Source of the DNA: Alphaproteobacteria bacterium PA2
GTDB taxonomy: Bacteria; Pseudomonadota; Alphaproteobacteria; Caulobacterales; Caulobacteraceae
DNA length: 64,000 bases
NCBI GenBank assembly: GCA_002256425.1
Contig: NKIZ01000001.1
Coordinates: 992,001 to 1,056,000 of the forward strand
Direction of reading: 5' to 3'
This document shows, piece by piece, positions 52,287 through 62,113 of the stretch (position 1 is the stretch's first letter; each line of letters starts with the position of its first letter). Position numbers and translations under genes: made by a program. A model generated the notes under the pieces. That model worked only from the letters and a program-made list of their open reading frames with translations, did no database searches and was not told the DNA's origin.

Positions 52287-53060
52287 TCAGGCCTGTCCCT
52301 GGCGTCCGGCCCGCTGGGGCAGGATGAAGAGCAGGGTGATGATGGCGAGGGCCAGGGCTGCGGAGGCTGCCGGTCGGCTGAGGGCCAGGCCGCCATGGTC
52401 CAGAGGTTTGTCCAGCCAGTCGCCGACAGCAGCGCCCAGGGGACGGGTCAGGACAAAGGCCGCCCAGAACAGGGCGATCCGACTGATCGATGTCCGGTAG
52501 TAGAGCCCCGCCACGACAGCCAGCAAGCCTGCAAACACCGCCGCTGCGCCCAGATAGCCCAGGCCGCCGGTATCGGCTGTCCAGTCGCCCAGGGCTGTGC
52601 CGAGGGTCTGGGAAAGGGTGATGGTCACCCAGTAGAACCGTTCGGCGGCTGGAGCGTGGATGTCGTCAGCGGATATCGCCCCCAGCTTCCAGCGCCAGAT
52701 CGCAAGTGAAAGCATGACGCCCGCTGCAAGGATCAGGGAGCCACCGAGATAGCCCACCCCCATCGACCGGGTGGCGAAGTCCGCCAGGGTCGTACCTGCC
52801 GTCGTCGAGGCGATGATGGTCGCCCAGTAAAGAGTCGGCCTGAACCGATCCGAGGCTATCTGCCAGAGGGCCAGGACCACCAGCAGGGACAGGAAGATCC
52901 CCGTGCTCAGCAGATAGCCAAGGTTGAGGGACATGCTGAGGGTGTCGCCCGCCGTCTCGCCCAGGGTGGTCGCCAGGACCTTGATCGCCCAGAAGCCCAG
53001 GGTGACGGCCGGGACCTTGCTGAGGGCGGAACGGGCGGCTTCGTCAGACATGGACTTCAT
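52287..53060 (-). CDS. COG4705-type membrane protein with four-fold repeat
   Basis: A 257-residue protein with about eight membrane helices. A repeated helix pair contains 'TTLGETAGDT', 'STTAGTTLADF', 'SQTLGTALGDW' and 'TRPLGAAVGDWLDKP', each followed by a (L)GYLGG-type loop in three cases. The four repeats suggest internal duplication of a two-helix unit and possibly a symmetric pore. Function is unknown; metal or proton transport is conceivable. The start could be 53051, 53060 or 53075. Confidence 0.82.
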   Translation of the reverse strand: MKSMSDEAARSALSKVPAVTLGFWAIKVLATTLGETAGDTLSMSLNLGYLLSTGIFLSLLVVLALWQIASDRFRPTLYWATIIASTTAGTTLADFATRSMGVGYLGGSLILAAGVMLSLAIWRWKLGAISADDIHAPAAERFYWVTITLSQTLGTALGDWTADTGGLGYLGAAAVFAGLLAVVAGLYYRTSISRIALFWAAFVLTRPLGAAVGDWLDKPLDHGGLALSRPAASAALALAIITLLFILPQRAGRQGQA

Positions 53061-53113
53061 CCCGGGCGTCTTCACTGAAGGAAGTTCAAATCCGTTGCGG
53101 GAGGTCAGCGACC

Positions 53114-54190
53114 CTACCCGAACTCGTCCTCGAGCGCCGAAAGCCTCGCCGCCTGATCTTCCGCGATCAGGGGGTTGATCACGTCGTCGAGGGACTCGCC
53201 CTCCATCACCTTGGCCAGGTTGTAGAGGGTCAGGTTGATGCGGTGGTCGGTGACGCGGCCCTGCGGGAAGTTGTAGGTGCGGATACGCTCTGAGCGGTCG
53301 CCGGAACCCACCTGGCTCTTGCGGGCGTCGGCGCGGGCGGTGTCGAGGGCCTCGCGCTTCTGGTCATAGAGCCTGGCCTGCAGGACCTTCATGGCGCGGG
53401 CGCGGTTCTGGTGCTGGGACTTTTCCGAGCTGGTCACCACAATGCCGGTGGGCAGGTGGGTGATGCGCACGGCGGAGTCGGTCTTGTTCACGTGCTGGCC
53501 GCCGGCGCCGGATGAGCGATAGGTGTCGATCCGCAGGTCGGAGTCATTGATGACAATGTCCACGTCCTCCACTTCGGGCAGGACAGCGACCGTGGCGGCC
53601 GAGGTGTGGATGCGGCCGCCAGCTTCGGTCTCGGGAACCCGCTGAACCCGGTGGACGCCGCTCTCGAACTTCATCCGGCCGAAGACGCCGTCGCCGGTGA
53701 TGGCGGCGATGATTTCCTTGTAGCCGCCCATTTCGCCTTCGGAGACCGAGTCGATTTCCACCCGCCAGCCGTGGGTCGAGGCATAGCGCTGGTACATGCG
53801 GAACAGGTCGCCGGCGAACAGGGCGGCTTCGTCGCCGCCGGTTCCGGCCCGCACTTCCAGAATGGCCGAGGCGTTCTCGTCCTTGTCCTTGGGCGCCAGC
53901 AGCAGGGCGACCTCGCGCTCAAGCTCGGGTAGGCGGGTGTTCAGGGCGTCGAGTTCGTCCCGTGCGAGTTCCGCCATGTCCGGGTCACCGGAGGCGAGCA
54001 TTTCCTCAAGCTCGGGCGCCTCGTCCCTGGCCCGGGCCAGAGTCAGTACAGCGTCGGCCACGGGCTTGAGCTCGGCATGTTCCTTGGAGAGGCGCACGAT
54101 CTCGGGTCCGTCTGTCGCGGCGCCCATGCGGGCTTCGATCTCGCGGAAGCGGTCGAGGACCTGATCGAGACGGGCTTGGGGCAGACGCAC
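53114..54190 (-). CDS. prfA: Peptide chain release factor 1
   Basis: A 358-residue class-I release factor. The GGQ loop is '[20 protein letters not shown]', and the N-terminal coiled coil and the motif around '[19 protein letters not shown]' are those of RF1. It recognises UAA and UAG. Normally prfA is directly followed by prmC in this order, but here four kilobases with plus-strand genes lie between them. Confidence 0.97.
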   Translation of the reverse strand: MRLPQARLDQVLDRFREIEARMGAATDGPEIVRLSKEHAELKPVADAVLTLARARDEAPELEEMLASGDPDMAELARDELDALNTRLPELEREVALLLAPKDKDENASAILEVRAGTGGDEAALFAGDLFRMYQRYASTHGWRVEIDSVSEGEMGGYKEIIAAITGDGVFGRMKFESGVHRVQRVPETEAGGRIHTSAATVAVLPEVEDVDIVINDSDLRIDTYRSSGAGGQHVNKTDSAVRITHLPTGIVVTSSEKSQHQNRARAMKVLQARLYDQKREALDTARADARKSQVGSGDRSERIRTYNFPQGRVTDHRINLTLYNLAKVMEGESLDDVINPLIAEDQAARLSALEDEFG

Positions 54191-54472
54191 GGTGTGATAA
54201 CTCGTTCAAACGGGAGGCCGCCTTCTACTCCGCCCCGCCCGGTCTGCCAATGTCAGGAGGCCAGTCACCGCAATCCAGGCCAGCCAACCAGCAAGGCGCT
54301 TTAGGTCTGATCCCCCGGGTGTCGACCTACCGACCGCGCATGTCTCTTGGCATGGTTACCTCAGGGTTTACCAAACATGGGAATTTCGTTTTACAAAACA
54401 ATATGTTGACTACCTTCCGTTAAGTCGTTCGTGGTTACATGACACCAACTGCCTCCTCCCCAGGCCAGGTAA

Positions 54473-56686
54473 ATGCCGTCTAGACCGTCTGATGCAACGC
54501 TCCGGTTTCTCCTCCTCCTCCTGGTGGGGCTGGCGGGGGCTGTGCTGCTTGTGTCTTCCTTTGTGAGCATTGCCGGCCGGGCTGACCAGCAGGCCGTTGC
54601 CCGCGAAGAGCAACTGGTTTCCCACGGGATCGAAGGATGGATCCGGGACCAGGAAACCCGCATCGAAGGCCAGGTCAACTGGGACGATGCGCTCCTGAAC
54701 CTCGGGGTCCAGTATGATCCCTCCTGGGCGAGCGCCAATATCGGCCAGTTCTTCTACAACTCCCTGAAACTGGAGCGGGCAGTGATCCTGGACAGCCAGG
54801 ATCGACCGCTCTACGCCATGGTCAAGGGCCACGATGTTTCGACCCGGTTCTACAACCGGTTCGCCGGCGATATCCGGCCCCTGATCGACCATGTCCGGGC
54901 CGAAGAAGCTGCACGGCAACTGCCTCTTGCGCAGAAGCCCTACGAGCGGATCATTTCCCATCCGATCCAGCAGAGCGCCATAGCCCTGCTGGATGGCAAG
55001 CCGATCCTGGTGACCGTCAGTCTGGTGCAGCCCGACTTTGGACGGGCAACCCTAAAAGGTCCGGCGCCCATCATCGTGGCGGCCGAAGATCTCGACGAAA
55101 ATTTCATCAAGGCGTTCAGCGACCGCTTCCTGCTGACCGGACTGCACATACCGATCATCAATCTGCATCTGGACGAGCCAAAGGAAGGGCATTTCCTGCT
55201 GAAGGATGGTCATGCCCGTGATGTGGCGCGACTGGACTGGACGCCGTTGACCCCCGGCCGCCAGATGCTGGCCAATACCGTGCCGCCGGTTCTGGCTGTT
55301 CTGGTGCTTCTGGCGCTTTGCGCCATTCAGCTTCTGCTCAAGACCCACCGGGCTTCCCAGGCCCTGGTCGCTAGCGAATCCCGCGCCCTGCATATGGCCT
55401 TCCATGACGCCCTGACGGGCCTGCCGAACCGGACCATGTTCAACGACCGTGTCGCCCAGGCCCTTGCCCACCAGAGACGGGATGGCCCGATCGTTGGCGT
55501 GCTGTCCCTGGATCTTGATCGCTTCAAGGACGTCAATGACACCTTCGGTCACCAGGCCGGAGATGATCTCATCGCCGCCGTCGCCTCGCGCATCGGCCCC
55601 CTATGCCGCGTGACGGATACGGTTATCCGTCTGGGTGGAGACGAGTTTGCGATCCTGCAAGTCGGCGCCTCCGCTAACAGTATCGCCATCCTTGCCGACA
55701 GGGTCATTGACGCAATTTCGCAGCCTTTTGATCTGGATGCAGGACGCGTGTTTGTCGGCGCTTCGGTGGGGGCGACCCTGATCAGCGACCCGACCTGTGA
55801 AGTGGGTGAAATCCTGCGCCAGGCGGACCTGGCCATGTATCGCGCCAAGGCCAATGGCCGGGGCCGCTATGCCTTCTATGAGCCCGAGATGGATCAGGCG
55901 CTGAAGCAGCGCCGGGCCCTGGAAGCCGATCTGCGCGCCGCTCTGGCCAGTGAGAGCCTCACCATGGTCTACCAGCCCCAGGCTGACGGGGCCGGCCGTG
56001 TGGTCGGGGTTGAGGCCCTGGTACGCTGGACCCACCCGGAGCGGGGCCCGATCTCCCCTGGCCTGTTTGTACCCATTGCCGAGGAGTGCGGTCTCATAGA
56101 GCGCCTTGGCGATTTCACAATGCGTCAGGCCTTCGAAGACAGCCGGCGCTGGCCGGGGTTGAGTGTCGCCGTCAACGTTTCGGCCGTCCAGCTGCGGGAC
56201 CAGGCCTTCCTTGGCAAGATCACCCAGATGGTGAAGGACGCCGGGGCAAACCCCAATCAGATCGAACTGGAAATCACCGAGGGTGTCCTGCTGGTTGACG
56301 ACGAGATCGTTCACCGCACCCTTGCCGGACTGCGGGGCATGGGTTTCTCCCTGGCCCTGGATGATTTCGGCACCGGCTATTCCAGCCTTGCCTATCTGCG
56401 GCGTTATCCGATCGACAAGATCAAGATTGACCGGTCCTTCGTGATCAATCTTGGGGTTGAAAAGGACGCCGAGGCCCTGGTTGGCGCCATTGTCAAAATG
56501 GCCCGCGCCCTGGATCTCGATGTCATTGCTGAAGGCGTGGAGACCGACACCCAGCGTGATGGTCTGCGTCGCGCGGGATGCGGCAATATTCAGGGCTTCC
56601 TGTTCTCCCGCCCGATCCACTCCGACGATGTCGCCGCTCTTCTGGCCGAACGCGCGCCGACCGTGGGCTGGCGGCGCGCCGGTTAA
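54473..56686 (+). CDS. Membrane CHASE4-GGDEF-EAL protein
   Basis: A 737-residue protein: membrane helix (about 9-31), a periplasmic CHASE4-like sensor domain ('VNWDDALLNLGVQYDPSWAS') to about 260, a second helix (about 267-287), then GGDEF and EAL. Gly388-Gly-Asp-Glu-Phe392 is intact, with the inhibitory I-site Arg379-Val-Thr-Asp382 five residues before it. Glu514-Ala-Leu, 'NVSAVQLRD', 'EITEGVLL' and 'DDFGTGYSSLAYL' complete the phosphodiesterase site. It can in principle both make and break cyclic di-GMP, controlled by a periplasmic signal. Confidence 0.95.
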   Translation: MPSRPSDATLRFLLLLLVGLAGAVLLVSSFVSIAGRADQQAVAREEQLVSHGIEGWIRDQETRIEGQVNWDDALLNLGVQYDPSWASANIGQFFYNSLKLERAVILDSQDRPLYAMVKGHDVSTRFYNRFAGDIRPLIDHVRAEEAARQLPLAQKPYERIISHPIQQSAIALLDGKPILVTVSLVQPDFGRATLKGPAPIIVAAEDLDENFIKAFSDRFLLTGLHIPIINLHLDEPKEGHFLLKDGHARDVARLDWTPLTPGRQMLANTVPPVLAVLVLLALCAIQLLLKTHRASQALVASESRALHMAFHDALTGLPNRTMFNDRVAQALAHQRRDGPIVGVLSLDLDRFKDVNDTFGHQAGDDLIAAVASRIGPLCRVTDTVIRLGGDEFAILQVGASANSIAILADRVIDAISQPFDLDAGRVFVGASVGATLISDPTCEVGEILRQADLAMYRAKANGRGRYAFYEPEMDQALKQRRALEADLRAALASESLTMVYQPQADGAGRVVGVEALVRWTHPERGPISPGLFVPIAEECGLIERLGDFTMRQAFEDSRRWPGLSVAVNVSAVQLRDQAFLGKITQMVKDAGANPNQIELEITEGVLLVDDEIVHRTLAGLRGMGFSLALDDFGTGYSSLAYLRRYPIDKIKIDRSFVINLGVEKDAEALVGAIVKMARALDLDVIAEGVETDTQRDGLRRAGCGNIQGFLFSRPIHSDDVAALLAERAPTVGWRRAG

Positions 56687-56775
56687 GGTTGCTGCTTCTT
56701 TTGAGGGGTGAATCCCACTCGCGGCAGGGGCGTAGTCGGTTTTAACCTTTGATCGATGGCCCTAGGGTCCCGCCC

Positions 56776-57141
56776 ATGCCGTCGATCCTCGACCCCCAGA
56801 ACAGACGCCCGCGCCGACGTCCACAACATGTGGACCCGTTGGTGGCGGAGATTTGTGAAGTCCTGCTGCGTCTGGGCGGCAGCGCGCCCCGGGAGCAGGT
56901 CATCGCATCCCTGGGAGAGAACCGCGCCGCGCCGGTGGACAACACCCTTCGCGCCCGGGCTGTCGCTGTCTTCGACGCCCATTCCAGTCCTGAAGCCCTG
57001 ACGACCAATGTCCAGCCTCTGTTCCGCCGGCCATTTGGACCTGGCAAGCACCGCTGGGCGCTGACAGCTGAGGCGGAAGCCTTCCTGAGGGCTGGGGCAG
57101 CCCGTCGGGCGCGCCTGTCCGGCGTGGTTCTGGATTCCTGA
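56776..57141 (+). CDS. Protein of unknown function (121 aa)
   Basis: From the ATG at 56776 the product starts 'MPSILDPQNRRPRRRPQHVD' and then has a small helical domain resembling a winged helix ('LVAEICEVLLRLGGSAPREQ', 'HRWALTAEAEAFLRAG'). It is basic at both ends and soluble. I do not recognise a family, and a DNA-binding role is only suggested by the fold outline. It is followed by a terminator that serves the opposite strand. Confidence 0.72.
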   Translation: MPSILDPQNRRPRRRPQHVDPLVAEICEVLLRLGGSAPREQVIASLGENRAAPVDNTLRARAVAVFDAHSSPEALTTNVQPLFRRPFGPGKHRWALTAEAEAFLRAGAARRARLSGVVLDS

Positions 57142-57150
57142 GCCTGAAAC

Positions 57151-57187
57151 GAAAACGGCGGACCGACCCTTCCGGATCGACCCGCCG
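57151..57187 (-). terminator. Terminator of the small beta-protein gene
   Basis: On the minus strand CGGCGGGTCGATCC pairs with GGGTCGGTCCGCCG around a short loop and is followed by TTTTC. It begins 29 bases beyond the stop at 57216. Confidence 0.85.
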
Positions 57188-57215
57188 CAGATCGTAACGC
57201 TGGTGAGCGCGTGGC

Positions 57216-57509
57216 TTAGATGCGCACGCCCGAGAGCGGAGCATTGCCGAAAGCGCCCAGCTTCACATTGCCGCTGAGGGTGTCGCCGCTGACGGTCGCG
57301 GAGAATTCCAGGGTCATGGGCATGGGCGAGGTGATCGCCGCTGACCAGGTCAGGGTGTCGCCGTCGACCTTGCCTTCGACAGATTGCTCACCCATCGGAC
57401 CCTTGGTCGAACCGGTGAAGGTGTCGCCATTGGTGGTCAGGGTCGCTTCGATGGTCTGAGCGCCCATGGGGGAGTTGATGGTGATCTTCCAGTTGCCGTC
57501 TGCGGACAT
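57216..57509 (-). CDS. Small beta-rich protein (97 aa)
   Basis: From the ATG at 57509, preceded by GGAGG, the 97-residue product starts 'MSADGNWKITINSPMGAQTI' and continues with alternating strands ('EGKVDGDTLTWSAAITSPMP', 'MTLEFSATVSGDTLSGNVKL'). It appears to be a small beta-barrel without a signal peptide. Similar short proteins occur next to lipid or steroid genes in other bacteria, but here it stands alone between unrelated genes. Confidence 0.75.
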   Translation of the reverse strand: MSADGNWKITINSPMGAQTIEATLTTNGDTFTGSTKGPMGEQSVEGKVDGDTLTWSAAITSPMPMTLEFSATVSGDTLSGNVKLGAFGNAPLSGVRI

Positions 57510-57597
57510 TGTGTCCTCCGTGATTGATGCCGGCACCTAAGCAATCTCGGGGGTGTTCCGCAAGGGGTGACGCCTACGTCATTTTTGCGTCACAGGC

Positions 57598-58716
57598 CTA
57601 TGACTGGGTGGAGAGTTCCCTGGCCCTGGCTTCCACCAGTTCGACGATGTGATCGACCATGTGGTCGTTGTCCATCTTGTGGTCGGGCTTTCCGGCCATG
57701 TAGACCATTCCTGATCCCTTGCCCCCGCCCGTAAACCCGAGATCGGTCATCAGGGCTTCTCCGGGTCCATTCACCACGCACCCTATGATCGACAGGCTCA
57801 TGGGCGTGGAAATGTGCGCCAGCCTCTGCTCCAGAGCCTCGACCGTCTGGATGACATTGAAGCCCTGACGGGCGCAGGACGGGCAGGCGATGATATTGAC
57901 CCCACGGTGGCGCAGGCCCAGCGACTTCAGCATGTCGAAGCCGACCTTGATCTCTTCGACCGGGTCCGCCGCCAGGCTGACCCTGATGGTGTCGCCTATT
58001 CCGGCCCAGAGTAGATTGCCCATGCCGATGGAGGACTTCACGGTCCCGACCCGGGTTCCGCCAGCCTCGGTCACGCCCACGTGCAGGGGGCAGTCAATGG
58101 CCTCGGCCAGCATCTGATAGGCCGCCACGGTCATGAAGATGTCCGAGGCCTTCACGCTGATCTTGAACTCGTGAAAGTCGTGGTCCTGCAGGATCCGGGC
58201 ATGATCCAGAGCGCTCTCCACCATGGCCTGGGGGCAGGGCTCGCCGTACTTCTCCAGAAGGTGGGGTTCGAGGGAGCCGGCATTGACGCCGATCCGCATG
58301 GAGCAGCCATAATCCCGCGCGGCCTGGATGACATCGCGCACCCGGTCAGGGCGGCCGATATTGCCGGGATTGATCCGCAGGCAGGCCGCGCCAGCCTTGG
58401 CGGCTTCGATCCCGCGCTTGTAGTGGAAATGGATGTCCGCGACGATCGGGACCTTGGCGGCCTTCACAATGGTCGGCAGGGCTGCCGTGGAGGCCTCGTC
58501 CGGGCAGGAAACCCTGACGATGTCGGCGCCGGCCTCTTCCAGCCGGCGGACCTGGTCAATGGTCGCCCCGGCGTCAGAGGTCAGGGTATTGGTCATGGAC
58601 TGGACCGTGATCGGCGCATCGCCGCCCACCTCGACATTGCCGACGCGGATCTTGCGGGACACGCGCCGTTCGATGGCGCGCCAGGGACGAATGTGGGTGT
58701 GATCGTGTGCGGTCAT
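57598..58716 (-). CDS. ispG: 4-hydroxy-3-methylbut-2-enyl diphosphate synthase
   Basis: A 372-residue iron-sulfur enzyme of the MEP isoprenoid pathway (also gcpE). The barrel starts '[20 protein letters not shown]', and the 4Fe-4S-binding residues lie in '[13 protein letters not shown]' and '[12 protein letters not shown]'. It converts MEcPP to HMBPP in the cytoplasm. The length is normal for the bacterial form. It is transcribed with ptsP and the RodZ-like gene upstream. Confidence 0.97.
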   Translation of the reverse strand: MTAHDHTHIRPWRAIERRVSRKIRVGNVEVGGDAPITVQSMTNTLTSDAGATIDQVRRLEEAGADIVRVSCPDEASTAALPTIVKAAKVPIVADIHFHYKRGIEAAKAGAACLRINPGNIGRPDRVRDVIQAARDYGCSMRIGVNAGSLEPHLLEKYGEPCPQAMVESALDHARILQDHDFHEFKISVKASDIFMTVAAYQMLAEAIDCPLHVGVTEAGGTRVGTVKSSIGMGNLLWAGIGDTIRVSLAADPVEEIKVGFDMLKSLGLRHRGVNIIACPSCARQGFNVIQTVEALEQRLAHISTPMSLSIIGCVVNGPGEALMTDLGFTGGGKGSGMVYMAGKPDHKMDNDHMVDHIVELVEARARELSTQS

Positions 58717-58728
58717 GACAGGCTATAT

Positions 58729-59700
58729 CTAGGGGCTCGGCGCCAGTTGGGCCACTGAACTCTTGCCGACGGGAACGGCGCCGCGACTTTCATCGGCTAC
58801 AAATATCTGAAGTGCGCCGGCGTCGAAAGCTTCCAGGGTGAGGCCTTTGACATTGGGAACCCGATAGGCCTGCCCAACCGCCAGCTGTCTTGCGAAATAG
58901 GTTGCGCCGTCTGGCCCCCTGACAATCAGCGAGGCCGACTTTCTGGCCTGGACGATGACCCGGGATTCTGCGGCCGTCGCACCGAGTATGGGACCCTTGG
59001 CTTCGAACCGTGGATTCATCTGTGGGACTACAGGATCTGCCGGCGGTTCGCTCGCCTCAGGAGAATTCGCATCGCTCATGGCCTTTGCCAGACCCGGAGT
59101 CTCGTAGGGCGCGGGCGCCGTGGACTCCACTGGTGCGGGCAGGGGCGCCCCCAGCTCGACAAAGCCCTTGGTCACCACTGGCGTCGCTGCTGCAATAGCC
59201 CTCGCGGGCGCCGAGGGTGGAGGCGGCGCATCCTCCATGGCGGTGCGCTGGGCGATGTTCCAGGCGACAATGCCTGCGACCAGGATGATGGCGGCGACCA
59301 CAATCGCGCCGATGCGCCGGTCGGAATTGTCGACCCCGATCGGCGCCGCGAGACCTTCATTGAGCAGGGGATCGTCCGCCCGGAACCGCTCGACGGCGGC
59401 TTCGCCATCCAGTCCCAGGGCCTGGGCGTAGGCGCGGACATAGCCGACCGTAAAGGGCCGCGAGGGTAGCTGATCGAGGCGGAAGTTCTCTATGGCCGCC
59501 AGATACGCCCCCCGGACCCGGGTCGTTTCGGCCAGCTGGTCCAGGGAGAGGCCCCTGTAGAGCCGAATGGCCTTGAGCGCCGCCCCGACATTGGGGCCGG
59601 TCATCAGGGTCGGTCCCGAAGGCGTGTCTGTCCCGGCTTGGCTCGTCACGGCGGTGCTAGATGGCGAGGTAGAGTTTGCGGGCGAGGGTTTCGACCTCAT
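58729..59700 (-). CDS. RodZ-like membrane protein with N-terminal HTH domain
   Basis: Up to 323 residues: an HTH_25 domain ('ALKAIRLYRGLSLDQLAETT', 'YVRAYAQALGLDGEA'), a single membrane helix ('IGAIVVAAIILVAGIVAWNI'), a Pro/Ala-rich linker and a C-terminal DUF4115 beta domain ('SRVIVQARKSASLIVRGPDG'). RodZ connects MreB to the cell wall elongation complex. Its start is undecided: ATG 59700 (44-base overlap with ptsP), GTG 59649 or ATG 59604, none with a strong ribosome site. It lies between ptsP and ispG, the usual order in this group. Confidence 0.88.
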   Translation of the reverse strand: MRSKPSPANSTSPSSTAVTSQAGTDTPSGPTLMTGPNVGAALKAIRLYRGLSLDQLAETTRVRGAYLAAIENFRLDQLPSRPFTVGYVRAYAQALGLDGEAAVERFRADDPLLNEGLAAPIGVDNSDRRIGAIVVAAIILVAGIVAWNIAQRTAMEDAPPPPSAPARAIAAATPVVTKGFVELGAPLPAPVESTAPAPYETPGLAKAMSDANSPEASEPPADPVVPQMNPRFEAKGPILGATAAESRVIVQARKSASLIVRGPDGATYFARQLAVGQAYRVPNVKGLTLEAFDAGALQIFVADESRGAVPVGKSSVAQLAPSP

Positions 59701-61921
59701 TGCGGATCGAACCGGCCGTGCTGCGCAGCAGGGCGGTTACCCCTCGGCGTGCGGCCTCACGATCGCAGGAAAGGACCATCTGCTTGACGGGTCCAATGCC
59801 GGCGGGCGGCATGGAGAGGCCCTCGAAGCCCAGGGCGACCAGGACAAAGGCCTCCAGCGGCCGTCCGGCCATTTCCCCGCACACCGAGACCGGGGTTCCG
59901 GTTTCCGCGCAGGCCTTCTGAATCGTTTCCAGAGCCCGCAGGGCGGGGGGCGACAGGAAGTCATAACGATCCGACACCCGGGGATTACCCCGGTCCGCCG
60001 CGAACATGTACTGCATCAGGTCATTGGTCCCGACGCTGACAAAATCCGTCATCGGCAGAAGGGCGTCCAGGTGCCAGACCAGGGACGGCGCTTCGATCAT
60101 CGCGCCGACATCGAGGCGCAGGGGAGCGGGTCGCCCGCGCTTCTGGGCCCAGGCCACCTCGTGGTCAACGAGGGCCCTGGCGGCCCTGAACTCATCAACA
60201 CTGGCCACAAGCGGGAACATGATCTTCAGGGCACGGCCCTTCGAGGCGGCGATCAGCGCCCGCAACTGGAGGCGCAGGAGGGCCGGTCGATCCAGGCCCA
60301 TACGAATGGCGCGCCAGCCCAGGGCCGGGTTGTCCTCCCGCTCGGCTTCAAGATAGGGCAGCACCTTGTCGCCACCGAGGTCGAGGGTGCGGAAAGTCAC
60401 CGGGCGGTCGCCGGCGGCGTCCATGACCCGCTCATAGAGGGCGGCCTGGGCGTTGAACCTGGGCATTTCCTCGGCCACCATGAACTGGAATTCCGTGCGG
60501 AACAGGCCGATGCCCTCGGCGCCGGTCTCGTCCAGAATGTCCAGATCCACGTCGAGGCCGGCGTTCATCAACAGGCTGATCTTCGCGCCGTCGCGGGTGA
60601 AGGCCGGGGTGTCGCGCAGCTTGGCGAACTCGGCGCGTCTCTGCTGGCGGACTTCGATCCGCGCCTGCAGGGCCTTGATGACGTCCGGACGCGGCCGCAG
60701 ATAGGCTTCGCCGGTTTCGGCGTCGACAATGACAGGGTCGCCCTCCGAGACCCTGTCGCGCAGGCCGGCCAGGCGGCCGACGCAGGGAATGTCCAGGGCC
60801 CGGGCCACAATCGCCGCATGGCTGGCGGCCGAGCCTTCTTCCAGCAAGAGCCCCTTCAACCGGGTGCGGTCGTATTCCAGCAGGTCGGCAGGCCCCAGAT
60901 TGCGGGCGATCAGGATCGCGTTCTCGGGCAGGTCCCGCTTCTTGCCACCTTCGCCGGACAGGTGGCGGAGCAGTCGGTCGGCCAGATCCTCAAAGTCATG
61001 CAGGCGTTCGCGGAGATAGGGATCCCGGGCCTGGCCCAGTCGCGCCCTGTGTTCGGAGCGGACCCGCTCGACAGCCGCCTCAGCCGTCAGGCCATTGCGC
61101 ACCGCGTCCTCAAGACTGCGGTTCCAGCCGCGGTCGTGGGCGAACATGCGGTAGGTTTCCAGCACCTCGTAGCTGGCTTCCACCAGACCGTGCTGGCCTT
61201 CGAGCATGAAGTCGATCTGGGCCTGAAGCTCGGAAATGGCGGTCTTCAGGCGGGCGTCTTCCGCTCCAACATCCTCGGCCAGCAACTGGCTGGGGGCGAC
61301 AGGGGGTTCGTGCAGGACGGCGACGCCCAGGGCCAGACCATCGGCGAACCGTGCGCCCTTCAGGCGCTCAGGCTTCTGCGGAACCAGATCAATGCCGCTG
61401 AGCGGGCCGGCCTGGGCGATTTCGCCGCCCACCACCATTTCCGCCAGGACCATGGCGACGATCTGCAGATCCTCGACGTCATCGTCGGAATAGACACGCT
61501 CGGTGCGGTTCTGGACAACCAGGACGCCGATCGCCCGCCCGCCGCGCAGCAGGGGCACGCCCATGAAGGCGTGGAACGGATCTTCGCCGGTTTCCGGCCG
61601 GTAGGAGAAGGCCGGATGGTTGGGGGCGTCGGACAGGTTGAGGGGGCGACCCAGCCGCATGATTTCGCCCACAAGGCCTTCGCCGGGCTTCATCCGCGTG
61701 ACGTGGACGGCGTTGGGATCCAGACCCTGGGTGGCGAACAGTTCCATGTCGCCGATCGCCCGGCGCATGTAGAGCGAGCAGACCTCGGCCACCATGGACT
61801 GGGCGATGATCCGCACCACCATATCCAGACGCGCCTGAGCCGGCCCGCCTGAGGCCAAAGCCTCACGGATCTGTCTCAACAGGCTTCGCTGCCCGCGAAT
61901 TCCGGCTGTGGGCGACGGCAT
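59657..61921 (-). CDS. ptsP: Nitrogen-PTS enzyme I (GAF-PtsI)
   Basis: A 754-residue protein: GAF domain (about 30-165), PEP-utilising N-domain, mobile domain with His368 in 'GSAASHAAIVARALD', and the C-terminal PEP-binding barrel. It passes phosphate from PEP to NPr in the nitrogen PTS and links nitrogen and carbon state. The ATG at 61921 gives 'MPSPTAGIRGQRSLL'. Frames extending further upstream add residues without conserved character. It is divergent from a hydrolase gene across 192 bp. Confidence 0.95.
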   Translation of the reverse strand: MPSPTAGIRGQRSLLRQIREALASGGPAQARLDMVVRIIAQSMVAEVCSLYMRRAIGDMELFATQGLDPNAVHVTRMKPGEGLVGEIMRLGRPLNLSDAPNHPAFSYRPETGEDPFHAFMGVPLLRGGRAIGVLVVQNRTERVYSDDDVEDLQIVAMVLAEMVVGGEIAQAGPLSGIDLVPQKPERLKGARFADGLALGVAVLHEPPVAPSQLLAEDVGAEDARLKTAISELQAQIDFMLEGQHGLVEASYEVLETYRMFAHDRGWNRSLEDAVRNGLTAEAAVERVRSEHRARLGQARDPYLRERLHDFEDLADRLLRHLSGEGGKKRDLPENAILIARNLGPADLLEYDRTRLKGLLLEEGSAASHAAIVARALDIPCVGRLAGLRDRVSEGDPVIVDAETGEAYLRPRPDVIKALQARIEVRQQRRAEFAKLRDTPAFTRDGAKISLLMNAGLDVDLDILDETGAEGIGLFRTEFQFMVAEEMPRFNAQAALYERVMDAAGDRPVTFRTLDLGGDKVLPYLEAEREDNPALGWRAIRMGLDRPALLRLQLRALIAASKGRALKIMFPLVASVDEFRAARALVDHEVAWAQKRGRPAPLRLDVGAMIEAPSLVWHLDALLPMTDFVSVGTNDLMQYMFAADRGNPRVSDRYDFLSPPALRALETIQKACAETGTPVSVCGEMAGRPLEAFVLVALGFEGLSMPPAGIGPVKQMVLSCDREAARRGVTALLRSTAGSIRNEVETLARKLYLAI

Positions 61922-62113
61922 CAAGACCGTGGTCTCCTCTCCTTGCGGCAGGTTTAGCAGGTTTGACGGCGGAGGCGGATACGGAAAAGCAGGCCTGACC
62001 GCCAGATTTCGCAGACTGCACCCCATCGGGGCGCCTGCCCGTCTCTGAATTTCTTTGATCCCGCGCCATTCCCCCGGCCATAGTCGCTCCAATGACAAGT
62101 GGGGGAAGCTGAC

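Noticed and set aside
59567-61852. A 761-codon plus-strand frame over ptsP
   Set aside because: Shadow caused by codon bias; the minus strand carries the complete enzyme I domains.
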